Source of the DNA: Candidatus Enterocloster excrementipullorum
GTDB taxonomy: Bacteria; Bacillota; Clostridia; Lachnospirales; Lachnospiraceae
Assembly (NCBI GenBank): GCA_019119575.1
Contig: DWWT01000034.1
Span: 1-64,000 of the forward strand
DNA: 64,000 nt
Direction: 5' to 3'
Part shown: positions 32,541 to 41,390 of the stretch, piece after piece
Layout of the letters: the number at the start of each line of letters is the position of its first letter
How positions within the stretch are numbered: the stretch's first letter is position 1
Position numbers and translations under genes: made by a program
Notes under the pieces: generated by a model
Database searches by the model: none
Told to the model about the DNA's origin: nothing
Seen by the model: only the letters and a program-made list of their open reading frames with translations

Positions 32541-33212
32541 ATGACAGTAAAACTAAAAAAGCGGGTTCTCCGAATTAAGGATCCCGGCAGTGCTATCACT
32601 CACTTTATCGCTATGATTCTGGCCGCCGCGGCAGCCACCCCCCTTCTCCTCAAAGCGTGGAGGGGACCCGGACAGATGCATGTCACCGCTCTGGCCGTAT
32701 TCATCGTGAGCATGGTGGGACTTTACGGCGCCAGCACCCTCTATCACACCCTGGATATCTCGCCCAAGATCAATAAGCTGCTGCGGAAAATCGACCACAT
32801 GATGATCTTTGTCCTTATCGCCGGTACCTACACGCCCGTATGCATGATTGTCCTGGGAGACCGAACCGGATGGATGCTCCTGGCTCTGGTATGGGGAATC
32901 GCCGCCGCAGGGATCGTCATCAACGCCTGCTGGATCACTTGTCCCAAGTGGTTTTCATCCATGATCTATATTGCTATGGGATGGGTATGCATTCTAGCTA
33001 TCACCAAGATCATCCGCGCGCTTCCCACGGCAGGATTTCTGTGGCTCCTGGCCGGCGGCATTATCTATACCCTGGGCGGCATTATCTATGCGATGAAGCT
33101 GCCTCTCTTCAACAACCGCCATAAATATTTCGGCTCCCATGAGATTTTTCATCTCTTTGTCATGGGCGGCAGTCTCTGCCATTATGTGATGATGTACCGT
33201 TTTGTGGCATAA
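32541..33212 (+). CDS. Hemolysin III (YqfA/PAQR-like) family membrane protein
   Basis: A 223-residue polytopic protein on the plus strand, start preceded by GAAAGGAGG. Landmarks of the family are the early [23 protein letters not shown] (His), [37 protein letters not shown] (Ser-x3-His and Asp-His), and the late [32 protein letters not shown] (His-x3-His). These His, Asp and Ser residues form the metal site of the PAQR/CREST superfamily. Despite the name there is no good evidence that such proteins are toxins. Its last 53 bases overlap the convergent GIY-YIG gene. Confidence 0.94.
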   Translation: MTVKLKKRVLRIKDPGSAITHFIAMILAAAAATPLLLKAWRGPGQMHVTALAVFIVSMVGLYGASTLYHTLDISPKINKLLRKIDHMMIFVLIAGTYTPVCMIVLGDRTGWMLLALVWGIAAAGIVINACWITCPKWFSSMIYIAMGWVCILAITKIIRALPTAGFLWLLAGGIIYTLGGIIYAMKLPLFNNRHKYFGSHEIFHLFVMGGSLCHYVMMYRFVA

Positions 33213-33510
33213 CACTCTGCCCGGGCCGATTTTCACACACATTCTGCGGCGCATGATCCATCAGCCTCTCCTTTTCCTTCCGGGAGAGGCGTTTTATTGC
33301 CCATTCCCGCCGCATAGCCTCCTCCTTCGTATCAAAGGCTTCCCAATAGGATAAAATAACCGGACGCCGGGGTTTGGTGTATTTTGCCCCTTTTCCCTGA
33401 TTGTGGGCCGCCAGACGCTTGTCCAGGTCATTGGTCCAGCCGCAGTAGTATGTCCCGTCCGCACAGGTCAAAATGTACGTGTAATTTTTTTTCCCTTCCT
33501 CTTCCTTCAT
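33160..33510 (-). CDS. GIY-YIG nuclease family protein (UPF0213-like)
   Basis: A 116-residue protein with the GIY-YIG core near its N-terminus: [28 protein letters not shown] (the GIY is read YIL, the YIG is YYCGWT), followed by [45 protein letters not shown] with the conserved Arg, Lys and Glu. These small proteins are thought to be DNA nucleases of unknown biological role. The start has no clear ribosome binding site nearby. Its C-terminal 53 bases overlap the convergent hemolysin III-family gene and it also covers a plus-strand terminator. Confidence 0.92.
   Translation of the reverse strand: MKEEEGKKNYTYILTCADGTYYCGWTNDLDKRLAAHNQGKGAKYTKPRRPVILSYWEAFDTKEEAMRREWAIKRLSRKEKERLMDHAPQNVCENRPGQSVMPQNGTSSHNGRDCRP
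33264..33296 (+). terminator. Terminator of the hemolysin III-family gene, inside the GIY-YIG gene
   Basis: Plus strand: GCCTCTCC (33264-33271) and GGGAGAGGC (33282-33290) form a stem with a short loop, followed by GTTTTATT. It lies 52 bases after the stop codon at 33212 and inside the antisense coding sequence. Confidence 0.7.
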
Positions 33511-33641
33511 CGCTTGTGCGTCTTTGCGCTCCTATAATTCTTGGTGGTATGTAAACGGCGACAACGCATGTGCGCCACCACCGCCCAGGCCTTGGCCTGT
33601 AATCTATGATAAAGCACCGGCCGAATGCGCTATACTCTATT

Positions 33642-34571
33642 TTATGCCTCTTCTTTTTTTTGGTGCGTCTTTCGTCTCTTTTTGACCGGCTCTACCCAAT
33701 GAATGGCCGCCAGGATCAAAAGCGCTCCCACAGCCAGCTGGATCAGGATGCTTATGGGGATCCAGTATTCGATCACAAATCCCTCCGCTGCTACTCCAAA
33801 CCGGGAGCAGATTTCAAACATCGGCGTATTCCGTCCCGCCTGGCCGTCCATTATCCCCAGAAATGTCACTGCCGGATTCAGCAGGAATAAGTAAAACGCG
33901 CCTCCGGACGATGGAACCGTCATCTCATAGCCCGCCCCATAAAAGGCAGCGGCACTCTGCAGGTTCATGGATGACATGGACAGGGCAAACTGATTGATAA
34001 AAAAAGTTCCGCCCACCACCGCGGTCATAATCCAGTAGGTCACCACCGTGGAGATTGTAGACCTCTTAAAGAGGGAGGAACAGCAAATTCCCAGACTTCC
34101 CGCAAAGAAGGCCGCTGCTACGTAGCACAGAATGAGCTCCAGCGCGTCTCCCCAGGTAATTCCGCCGTAGACAAAGACCATTGCCACCAGAGGAAAACCC
34201 GATATAATCAGAAGAAACTGTGTGGCAAGAGCCCCCATGAGCTTCCCCACCACCACCTGGGAAGCCGTCATCTGAGTAGACAGCATCAAATCCAAGGTCT
34301 GGCGCTCCCTCTCTCCGCTGATGCTGGCTGCGGTAACGGCCGGAGAAAGGAATACCAAAAGCACAAACTCAATTGTTGCGACCAGCTCATACATGTCCAT
34401 AAAACGGGTGTACTGAATCGCCGCGCTGGTCCGCACCTGCGTTACTGCCGAGTACATATTGAACAGAGCCGCCACAGATAAAATACCATTAAATACCGCA
34501 AGGATCAGCGGCAGGCGAATGCTTCGGGAGCTCACCCGCATCTCACGGCTGAATACCGGATTCCGCTTCAT
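33642..34571 (-). CDS. ABC transporter permease (ABC-2 type)
   Basis: A 309-residue membrane protein with about six segments, starting MKRNPVFSREMRVSSRSIRLPLILAVFNGILSVAAL. The ABC-2 exporter pattern is clear: a first segment, a large loop (SISGERERQTLDLMLSTQMTASQVVVGKLMGALATQF, the classic motif of this family), and later helices ending VGALLILAAIHWVEPVKKRRKTHQKKEEA. It overlaps the ATPase gene by 29 bases. Last gene of the five-gene operon that starts with the response regulator. Confidence 0.93.
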   Translation of the reverse strand: MKRNPVFSREMRVSSRSIRLPLILAVFNGILSVAALFNMYSAVTQVRTSAAIQYTRFMDMYELVATIEFVLLVFLSPAVTAASISGERERQTLDLMLSTQMTASQVVVGKLMGALATQFLLIISGFPLVAMVFVYGGITWGDALELILCYVAAAFFAGSLGICCSSLFKRSTISTVVTYWIMTAVVGGTFFINQFALSMSSMNLQSAAAFYGAGYEMTVPSSGGAFYLFLLNPAVTFLGIMDGQAGRNTPMFEICSRFGVAAEGFVIEYWIPISILIQLAVGALLILAAIHWVEPVKKRRKTHQKKEEA

Positions 34572-35511
34572 AGGACGTCACCACCTTTTCCTCTTCGTGT
34601 TCTGTCAGCTGCATAAACACGGACTCAAGACTTCCTTTTTCCCGTGTAAAACCATTTACCAAAACGCCGCCCTCCGTCAGCTGCCGAAGGAGAATGGCTT
34701 CTTCCTGGGCATTGCCGGAAAACCGGACGCTGATATCCCTGTCCCGCACAGATATGGTCTGAACCAGGGGATGGCTGCGCAGGATGGACAGGGCTGTCTC
34801 CCGGTTGCTGTATACCGAGATAATCAGCGGGTTGGATGTGTTGACCCGTGAAAGAATCTCTTCTATTTTCCCCTCCAGCACCATCCGCCCCTGGTCAATA
34901 ATCCCAATATCCGTACAGAGCTCTGAAAGTTCCGAGAGCACATGGGAACTGATCAGAATGGTTTTCCCCGCTTCTCTGAGCTCTTCCAGGATTTCCTTAA
35001 ATTCAAACCGGGTTCTTGGATCCAGCCCGGAGGTCGGCTCGTCCAAAATCAGCAGGGCCGGATCATGGATCAGTGCCCTTGCCAGGCAGAGACGCTGCTT
35101 CATTCCGCGGGAAAGCCCGTCCACATAATACTCCAGCTTGTCCTCCAGCCCCACCTGCTCCAAAAGCGCCGTATACCGTTTCCGCGCCATCAGGCCGTCC
35201 AGATGATAGCAGGAGGCAAAAAATTCCATATATTCCCACACCATCAGATTGTCATATACGCCAAAAAAGTCCGGAACATAGCCGATCATAGCCTTCATCC
35301 CATTTGTATTCTCCAGCGCATCCACCCCGTTAATGTGAACCGTCCCCTCGTCTGCCCTCAGGAGGCCCGTCATAATCTTGATGGCCGTGGTCTTTCCCGC
35401 TCCGTTCGGCCCCACGAATCCATAGAGGGCCCCGTCCTCTACCGTCATATCCAGGCCGCCGAGCGCATGATATTTTCCGTAAATCTTGTGAAGTCCCCGT
35501 ATTTTAAGCAT
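34543..35511 (-). CDS. ABC transporter ATP-binding protein
   Basis: A 322-residue ATPase. Walker A is GPNGAGKTT, the signature is LSRGMKQRLCLARAL, Walker B is PALLILDEPTSGLD, and the switch His is in SSHVLSEL. The C-terminal 100 residues (LIISVYSNRETALSILRSHPLVQTISVRDRDISVRF...) form the small accessory domain common in exporter ATPases of this kind. ATG 35511 follows the large surface protein gene by zero bases. It drives the ABC-2 permease encoded next. Confidence 0.96.
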   Translation of the reverse strand: MLKIRGLHKIYGKYHALGGLDMTVEDGALYGFVGPNGAGKTTAIKIMTGLLRADEGTVHINGVDALENTNGMKAMIGYVPDFFGVYDNLMVWEYMEFFASCYHLDGLMARKRYTALLEQVGLEDKLEYYVDGLSRGMKQRLCLARALIHDPALLILDEPTSGLDPRTRFEFKEILEELREAGKTILISSHVLSELSELCTDIGIIDQGRMVLEGKIEEILSRVNTSNPLIISVYSNRETALSILRSHPLVQTISVRDRDISVRFSGNAQEEAILLRQLTEGGVLVNGFTREKGSLESVFMQLTEHEEEKVVTSYEAESGIQP

Positions 35512-38097
35512 CTATTTGCTCCTTCCCGTGACAGTCAAAACCGGCAGCATAATATTCCATGTATAATCTCCCGCCCCGTCATACGCATATTTTACCGTCA
35601 GTGTATTGCCGGGAGACAGGTAAGGCGCCAGGCTCTCCCCATCGTATTCGGTCCTGGAAGGATCCATTGGGTCGTAATTTCCCGTATTGTAGTTATAAAA
35701 ATACATGGTTCCCACGAAGGGGACAACATAATAATACCGGAGGTTCTCTTCCATCTCCTGGCTGAGACTGTAGAAGCTGAGCTTCTCCACCTCCAGGTCA
35801 TTTCCAAGATAATATTCCAGAACCACAGGGGCGGAGCCATACATTGTGTTCGTGTTCACATAATATTCTCCCGAAACCACATCCGGTTCCTTCTGAAGCG
35901 CGGACCGGTAAATTCTTCCATCTTTTTCATAATTCACATCCACGGAAGACGTAAGCAGCGTACATCCGTACGTATCATAATCCCCATCCCTGAGAAATCC
36001 CGTCTCCTCCTGATTTCTGCTGAAAGCGGTCACCCGGGCCTGAGCGTGGTAATCGGAAAGATAGTTCTCAATGTAGAAGGAAAGAAGATTTGTGCGCTGC
36101 AGTGCCTCCGCGTACCTGGAGTCTTCAATATCTCCATCCTCCTGGTAACGGGATGTGCCGGTGATCTGCGACGCCATGGCGTATCCATAGTTGGTGGATC
36201 CGTATATGATGTCCCGCCCATCCAGCTGCACCGTCTCTCCCGGCTCCATGCGGTCTATGAGAACCATCTGATTATACAAGATAACGGCTGCATCCTCCAC
36301 CGGCTGGCCGTAATTATTCGTCAGGGTACCCGTAATTTTCCCGTCGAAAACGCTGATATTGCCTGTAAATCCTTTTCCTTCCCGGTTCTGCTCCCAGCGT
36401 TCCAGACGAAACAGCTTCGAGTTAAACGCGCCCACATTTCCCGCCAGGATGCAGGTACTCTCCTCGCCATAGCGTATCCGGATATCCGCCGCCTCCTCCC
36501 CTGTGAACTGCGAATAGGGCTGCCCTCCGTAATAAGGGCTTCCTGTCAGGGGATACAGACTGTAGGACGGGTCAATCTCCACCGAATACGGCTTATTGTA
36601 AGGGGAGCGCATATTGACATAGGACGTCTCTGATATACCGTCCGCATCCGCATCTAAAATTGTTGCGTAAGTAAAGAAGGGGCCCTCAAAACGTGTTACT
36701 GTGCCCATCAGAAGAACCATACCCGTACAACAGACAGATAAAATCACAACCGCCGCATGATAGTGAATCCCCAGCCCTCTCTGCTTCAGGAAAAAGTACA
36801 GCCCCGGCCCCACCAGAATCACATAGGCGATAGCCAGGCAGGCATACAGTCCAACCTTGGGAAGGCTGCTGATATCGCCGGATGTGATAAGCCCCTGTAC
36901 CGCCCAGAACTGGCTGGAGCCGCTGCTGTCCATGGAGCCGGTCAGCCGGTTAATCCGCTCTTCCCCCAAAAGAGTGGTAAAAAGCTTGTCCACGTAAGAA
37001 ATATTGTTCCGGCAAAATTCCTCGATATCGCCAAAATCATAGATAGCCGCGGCAGCCATGCCGTTTCCCACAGCCACTCCGGAAACCACGGACAGCTCGT
37101 CGCTGGACACGAATTCGCTTCCGCCGATCAGCGACACATCCGTGCACATCAGAGAGATTGCCGATTGCTCCGGGCTGTCCACCGCATATTCCACACCCAT
37201 ATTTACCTCGTAGGTTTCCGGCTGCGGAAGAGGATATTCCACCAGCTCCTGCCCAAAAGCGCGGATTGTATCCTCCCCTCTCGCTCCCATGCCGAAGAGC
37301 AGAAGTCCTCCTTCCTGCACCCATTCCCACACAGCGTTCACCTGGTCCCTGGAGAGCTCCCCCGTATCAAAATCATTGATCAGGAGCACATCCAGCTGAT
37401 CCAGCTCCATCTCGCTGGCCGGCAGCGTATCGGCGCTCATCTCAATGGTTTTAGTTCGAAGCGTGCTGTAATGGATTCCCACATTGTCAAAGTACAAAAG
37501 CCGATCCGGCGTATCGCTGAGAATACCGATAAAGAGCTCCGCCGTATCCATATTCAGGTTCAGCTTGAGTCTCTTTTTCACGACCTCCCGCTCCCCCTGA
37601 TCCAGCAGAGTTACATACATCTGGTCCACACCGTTCCCCAGAGATACGCTGAACTCCGACCGAATCTGTCCGGACGCGGGAATCTCTATGGGATATTCAT
37701 ATTCATAGGCATCATACTCGATCTGTCCGTTGTATCCCTGAAAATCCGGTTCCAGAGACTTCACGCGCAGCACACCGTGAAAATCCTCCTCCCCGCTGTT
37801 TTTCAGATCCACCGTCAGGGGAAGATAACGCCCTCTCTTGGCCGTATTTTGATATCCATAGGTCACATCCATGGAAACAGCGGAATCGGACAGTTCCGCA
37901 GGAACCGCCTCCTGTCCTGACTCCGCCGCCGCAGATGTAATCATACCCAAATGCCCCCACAGCAGAGTTCCCACCATACATATGGCAAAAAGGGTGCCTT
38001 GCAGCCCCCTTCTAATTCCCTTTCCGCGCGCGCAGCGTGTCCGCCTTTCGAGGCACGCATGACCGTATGCCCCGGCGGATATATTTCTATCCTTCAT
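35512..38097 (-). CDS. Large membrane-anchored ABC-associated protein
   Basis: 861 residues from ATG 38097 (GGAG six bases upstream; the frame runs to 38178). An N-terminal hydrophobic segment (GTLFAICMVGTLLWGHLGMITSAAA) is a signal or anchor, then an extracellular part with beta-rich repeats (DVTYGYQNTAKRGRYLPLTVDLKNSGEEDFHGVL) and a Rossmann/GATase-like part (LDVLLINDFDTGELSRDQVNAVWEWVQEGGLLLFGMG). Two membrane helices (ACLAIAYVILVGPGLYFFL and AAVVILSVCCTGMVLLMGT) precede a second outer domain of about 400 residues. It resembles GldG-type ABC partners in layout; no enzymatic function is evident. Confidence 0.75.
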   Translation of the reverse strand: MKDRNISAGAYGHACLERRTRCARGKGIRRGLQGTLFAICMVGTLLWGHLGMITSAAAESGQEAVPAELSDSAVSMDVTYGYQNTAKRGRYLPLTVDLKNSGEEDFHGVLRVKSLEPDFQGYNGQIEYDAYEYEYPIEIPASGQIRSEFSVSLGNGVDQMYVTLLDQGEREVVKKRLKLNLNMDTAELFIGILSDTPDRLLYFDNVGIHYSTLRTKTIEMSADTLPASEMELDQLDVLLINDFDTGELSRDQVNAVWEWVQEGGLLLFGMGARGEDTIRAFGQELVEYPLPQPETYEVNMGVEYAVDSPEQSAISLMCTDVSLIGGSEFVSSDELSVVSGVAVGNGMAAAAIYDFGDIEEFCRNNISYVDKLFTTLLGEERINRLTGSMDSSGSSQFWAVQGLITSGDISSLPKVGLYACLAIAYVILVGPGLYFFLKQRGLGIHYHAAVVILSVCCTGMVLLMGTVTRFEGPFFTYATILDADADGISETSYVNMRSPYNKPYSVEIDPSYSLYPLTGSPYYGGQPYSQFTGEEAADIRIRYGEESTCILAGNVGAFNSKLFRLERWEQNREGKGFTGNISVFDGKITGTLTNNYGQPVEDAAVILYNQMVLIDRMEPGETVQLDGRDIIYGSTNYGYAMASQITGTSRYQEDGDIEDSRYAEALQRTNLLSFYIENYLSDYHAQARVTAFSRNQEETGFLRDGDYDTYGCTLLTSSVDVNYEKDGRIYRSALQKEPDVVSGEYYVNTNTMYGSAPVVLEYYLGNDLEVEKLSFYSLSQEMEENLRYYYVVPFVGTMYFYNYNTGNYDPMDPSRTEYDGESLAPYLSPGNTLTVKYAYDGAGDYTWNIMLPVLTVTGRSK

Positions 38098-38143
38098 CCC
38101 AATCTCCATTCTTTCCCGGATCCCGGACAGCCCCGTCCGCCTG

Positions 38144-39277
38144 CTATATGCTTCCAAATTTTTCTTTATTGATGTCAAAATAGATCTGAAGCTTTACGGT
38201 AAATACCGTGCCGTTTAAATCGCTGGACACCGCAATGGTTCCCCCATGCATATCCACAATTTCCTTCGCGATAGCGAGCCCCAGCCCGGTTCCTCCCGTA
38301 CTGCTGGAGCGCGACTGCTCCACCCGGTAAAATTTATTAAAAATCAGCGGAAGTTCCTCGGCGGGGATCACATAGCCGTAGTTCGTGACCGAGACCGTCA
38401 CGGTCTCCTCCTCCGCCCGTATTTTCACAAGAACCCGTTTGCCGTCCGCCCCGTACTTGATGGCATTGCCGATCAGGTTGTCAAACAGACGGGCCAGAAG
38501 ATTTCCGTCCGCAGTTATAACCTGGGCCGGCACATTGCTCTGCAGATCGTATGAAAGGCCTTTATCCACAAAATTGGGGTAAGCCTCCTCCAGGAGCTGG
38601 CTTAAAAGCTTGACAATATCCAGTTCTCCCACGTGCATGGCAATCTTTCCGTAATTCAGCTTTGTAAATCCAAACAGATCCTCAATCAGCTTTTCCAGTC
38701 TCCGCGCCTTTCCATAAGCGATTTCAATGTATTTGTGCTGCATCTCGGGCTGCAGAGCCTTCTGTCCGGCCAGAAGCTCCAGATAGCCGATAATGGATGT
38801 GAGAGGGGTGCGCAGGTCATGGGCCACATTAGTAATCAGCTCATTCTTCGTGCGCTCCGCCTCCCGCTCCTTCTCAATCAGCTTCCGCAGATCCTCGGAC
38901 ATCTTGTTCAGGTTCGCCGCCATGCTGGAGAGTTCATCATCTCCCATCACTTCCACAGTGGTGTTGAGATTTCCTTCGGATATGCTCCGAACCACATCGG
39001 ATATGCGGCTGATATAACGGATATACGGCTCCTGAAGAATCATAAAGGTGACGGCAAACAAAACCAGTCCCAAAACCAGGTAAACCATCACCACAGCCAC
39101 TCCCTGCTCTAAAATTGCCCGGGTAAGCGCGCTGGTCCGTCCCGCGCCTTCCAGGTATCTGGCGATCATAGAAATGTTCGTAACCAAAAACAGCTCCACC
39201 AGACAGGATATGATGGCACTGTAAATAATATGCGCCACGATCCTTGCCCGGTATCGTCTGCCCATATCACTTTTCAA
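38144..39277 (-). CDS. Sensor histidine kinase
   Basis: A 377-residue HK. Two membrane segments (IIYSAIISCLVELFLVTNI and VVMVYLVLGLVLFAVTFMI) flank a short outer loop of about 25 residues; then HAMP (YISRISDVVRSISEGNLNTTVEV), a HisKA box with His153 (TNVAHDLRTPLTSII), N box DNLIGNAIKYG and G box GTGLGLAIAKEI. The small sensor loop suggests it senses the membrane or works with the ABC proteins encoded downstream. The start is TTG 39277 (AGGA seven bases upstream, overlapping the regulator gene by 11 bases) or ATG 39265. It phosphorylates the partner regulator at 39267-39971. Confidence 0.95.
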   Translation of the reverse strand: MKSDMGRRYRARIVAHIIYSAIISCLVELFLVTNISMIARYLEGAGRTSALTRAILEQGVAVVMVYLVLGLVLFAVTFMILQEPYIRYISRISDVVRSISEGNLNTTVEVMGDDELSSMAANLNKMSEDLRKLIEKEREAERTKNELITNVAHDLRTPLTSIIGYLELLAGQKALQPEMQHKYIEIAYGKARRLEKLIEDLFGFTKLNYGKIAMHVGELDIVKLLSQLLEEAYPNFVDKGLSYDLQSNVPAQVITADGNLLARLFDNLIGNAIKYGADGKRVLVKIRAEEETVTVSVTNYGYVIPAEELPLIFNKFYRVEQSRSSSTGGTGLGLAIAKEIVDMHGGTIAVSSDLNGTVFTVKLQIYFDINKEKFGSI

Positions 39278-39971
39278 TTTTATATCCTACTCCCCATACT
39301 GTGGTAATAATCTTGTTTTGTCTGGCGTCCTCTTTCATCTTTCCCCGCAGGCGCCGGATATGTACCATAACTGTATTGTTTGCCTCGTATACTTTTTCGT
39401 TCCAGACCTTTTCAAAAATCTCATCCGTGCTGAACACCCTGCCGGGATTGGAAGCCAGGAGATACAGGATATCGAACTCAATGGGCGTAAGCTTAATTTC
39501 TTCCCCGTCAACCACCACCTTGTGGTTATCCTTGTTGATGGTCATTCCCTTGATCGTAATCTCGTTGTTTGCCCGATCCGGACCGCCGCTGTTGGGATTC
39601 AGCTGCGTATAGCGCCTCAGCTGGGACTTTACCCTGGCCGTGAGCTCCAGGGGATTAAAAGGCTTTGTCACATAATCATCCGCTCCTGTACCCAGCCCAA
39701 GGATCTTGTCTAAATCCGTAGACTTGGCGCTGAGCATTATGATCGGTATATTGTTGGTTTCCCGGATCTTTTTGCACATCTCCAGCCCATTCATGCCCGG
39801 CATCATGATATCCAGGAGTACCAGGTGAATATTCTCCTTTTCGATGATCTCCAGACCCCGGGCCGCATTTTCCGCTTTAAAAACTTTATATCCGTCGCTG
39901 ACAAGATAAATCTCAATCAGATCCGCAATCTCCTTCTCATCATCTACAACCAGAATGTTAATTTCGGACAT
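39267..39971 (-). CDS. OmpR-family response regulator
   Basis: A 234-residue regulator: receiver domain with Asp10-Asp11 and the phosphorylated Asp54 (LVLLDIMMPGMNG), Lys in KPFNPLELTARVKSQLRRY, then an OmpR/PhoB winged helix (EIKLTPIEFDILYLLASNPGRVFSTDEIFEKVWNE... VMVHIRRLRGKMKE). It resembles VanR- and MprA-type regulators of Gram-positive cells. First gene of the operon that continues with the kinase, the surface protein, the ATPase and the permease, all of which it probably controls. Confidence 0.96.
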   Translation of the reverse strand: MSEINILVVDDEKEIADLIEIYLVSDGYKVFKAENAARGLEIIEKENIHLVLLDIMMPGMNGLEMCKKIRETNNIPIIMLSAKSTDLDKILGLGTGADDYVTKPFNPLELTARVKSQLRRYTQLNPNSGGPDRANNEITIKGMTINKDNHKVVVDGEEIKLTPIEFDILYLLASNPGRVFSTDEIFEKVWNEKVYEANNTVMVHIRRLRGKMKEDARQNKIITTVWGVGYKIEK

Positions 39972-40364
39972 GCTGTCCCCTCCTCATGCGTTCGATTATT
40001 TTTGCGCAGCTGTTCAGACCGGCTGGCCGTCTTGAATAGTTACATTTTAACACAATATATGAACCTTTTCCTTACTTTTTTCTTGAAAAATTGATAACAA
40101 TTCAAAACGCCGGAAATTCAGGGAACCCGCCTCCCCCCTGCGCTTCTGGCGGGCACAGATAGTATCTTACAGAATTTTGACGATTTTGTAAACAGCGGGT
40201 GGATGGATATTTTGGAAGGATGCGGATGGGCAGCCTGTAATAACGGATTCTCAGGCGCGTACTGATTTTTTGCATTATAAAAGGGCCAGGGCCAAGATCC
40301 CTATCGCAGATCTTGGCCCTAACCCTTTGTTGTATTAGGAAAGTTAGAGAAAAAGACGTTTTAT
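39972..40364. other. 393-base intergenic region with a hairpin repeat
   Basis: No gene is seen. It holds the promoter region of the two-component operon (AT-rich 40040-40100), a repeat-family copy at 40012-40043 (GTTCAGACCGGC and GCCGTCTTGAATAGTTACA form an imperfect hairpin), and the terminator at 40278-40320. Confidence 0.6.
40278..40320 (-). terminator. Terminator after the amino-acid ABC binding-protein gene
   Basis: AGGGCCAAGATC (40288-40299) and GATCTTGGCCCT (40309-40320) form a perfect 12-pair stem. On the minus strand GGCCCTTTTAT follows, a modest T tract. It ends the Amadori operon. Confidence 0.8.
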
Positions 40365-41372
40365 TTACTGCTGTTCCATAAAGTCTGCCAATACCTTCTC
40401 GTCCAGCTGAGCTGCCGCATCAGACTGCATCTGATCCCACAGCCCTTCTTCTGTTATATCAGACCAGAATCCGTTGGCCCACTCCGCAAAATCTTCATTT
40501 CCGTAAGCCATGCAGAGACCGCAGCCCTTATCAAACTCGTCGGTGGGCTCCCAAGTCAGACTGTCCACAACTGCCAGATCCGGGTTGGCCGCTACCGTCA
40601 TAGCCGCATTCACCGCGTTCATGCAGGCCAGATCGGACTTTCCGTTCTTTACAGAAAGTATCTGATCCGGCAGACCGGAAAGCTCCTGAATCTCCGCATC
40701 AGGATACAGATACTCGGTCATCGTAATATCAATGGATCCCATAGTGCCGCAGACAGTCACACCCTCCAGTGTTCCTGTAAACTTGTCGCTGTTCAGTTCC
40801 TCTGCCCTGGCTACATAGCACTCGTCCGATTTGTGATAAACATCCGTGAACAGCCAGGTTTCTTTTCTCTCATCCGTAGGGCTTAACCGGGTTACAAAAT
40901 GGATCTGGTTGGCCTGAAGAGCGGACATGCATCCGGTAAAATCTGTCTCGGTAAATTCGACCGTTACATCCCGGCCCATATAATCGCTTAGGCGATTCGC
41001 CATTTCATACATGGCAGCCACTTCAAAGCCCACCAGCACATCTTCTCCGTTCTCCACGGTATGGAAACAGAACGTGGGAGAGTTGCCAATGATGCCTACT
41101 TTCAGCACACCGTTTTCTGCCAAATCCGTAAAAATGGGTCCGTGCTCTGCCGAAGCGTCAAATGCCTCTCCGGATGCTTCTTCCGCCTCAGACTCAGCCT
41201 CTGTCTCTGCAGCCGTGGTTTCCTCTGCAGAAGTCTCCTCTGCCGCTGCGGTTGTCTCCACAGCCGCCGTAGTCGTTTCTGCTGTCTCACCGCCGGAACA
41301 GGCTGCCAGAGAGGCCGCCATTACGCCTGCCATACAAAGAGCTGCCGCTTTTTTGATTTTTCTCATAATCAT
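40365..41372 (-). CDS. Family 3 (polar amino acid) ABC substrate-binding lipoprotein
   Basis: 335 residues. Signal peptide to the lipobox Cys25 (AASLAAC), then a low-complexity linker of about 50 residues made of Thr, Ala and Glu, which presumably spans the cell wall, then a type II periplasmic-binding fold: DLAENGVLKVGIIGNSPTFCFHTVENGEDVLVGFEVAAMYEMANRLSDYMGRD, GCMSALQANQIHF, LEGVTVCGTMGSIDITM, GKSDLACMNAVNAAM. Close in form to glutamine- and lysine-binding proteins, but here it is last in an operon with deglycase and kinase genes, so a fructosyl-amino acid is the probable ligand. ATG 41372 has AAAGGAG close by. Confidence 0.92.
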   Translation of the reverse strand: MIMRKIKKAAALCMAGVMAASLAACSGGETAETTTAAVETTAAAEETSAEETTAAETEAESEAEEASGEAFDASAEHGPIFTDLAENGVLKVGIIGNSPTFCFHTVENGEDVLVGFEVAAMYEMANRLSDYMGRDVTVEFTETDFTGCMSALQANQIHFVTRLSPTDERKETWLFTDVYHKSDECYVARAEELNSDKFTGTLEGVTVCGTMGSIDITMTEYLYPDAEIQELSGLPDQILSVKNGKSDLACMNAVNAAMTVAANPDLAVVDSLTWEPTDEFDKGCGLCMAYGNEDFAEWANGFWSDITEEGLWDQMQSDAAAQLDEKVLADFMEQQ

Positions 41373-41390
41373 TTCTCTCCTTTTCTTTTA

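Noticed and set aside
32541-33212. Hemolysin III as a virulence toxin
   Set aside because: The family is a PAQR-like membrane protein with a metal site; the name reflects an old assay.
34942-36633. Long plus-strand open frame of 563 codons
   Set aside because: It is antisense to the ABC ATPase and surface-protein genes, has no ribosome binding site and no recognisable domain. Similar long shadows at 36757-37920 and 55147-57000 were left out for the same reason.
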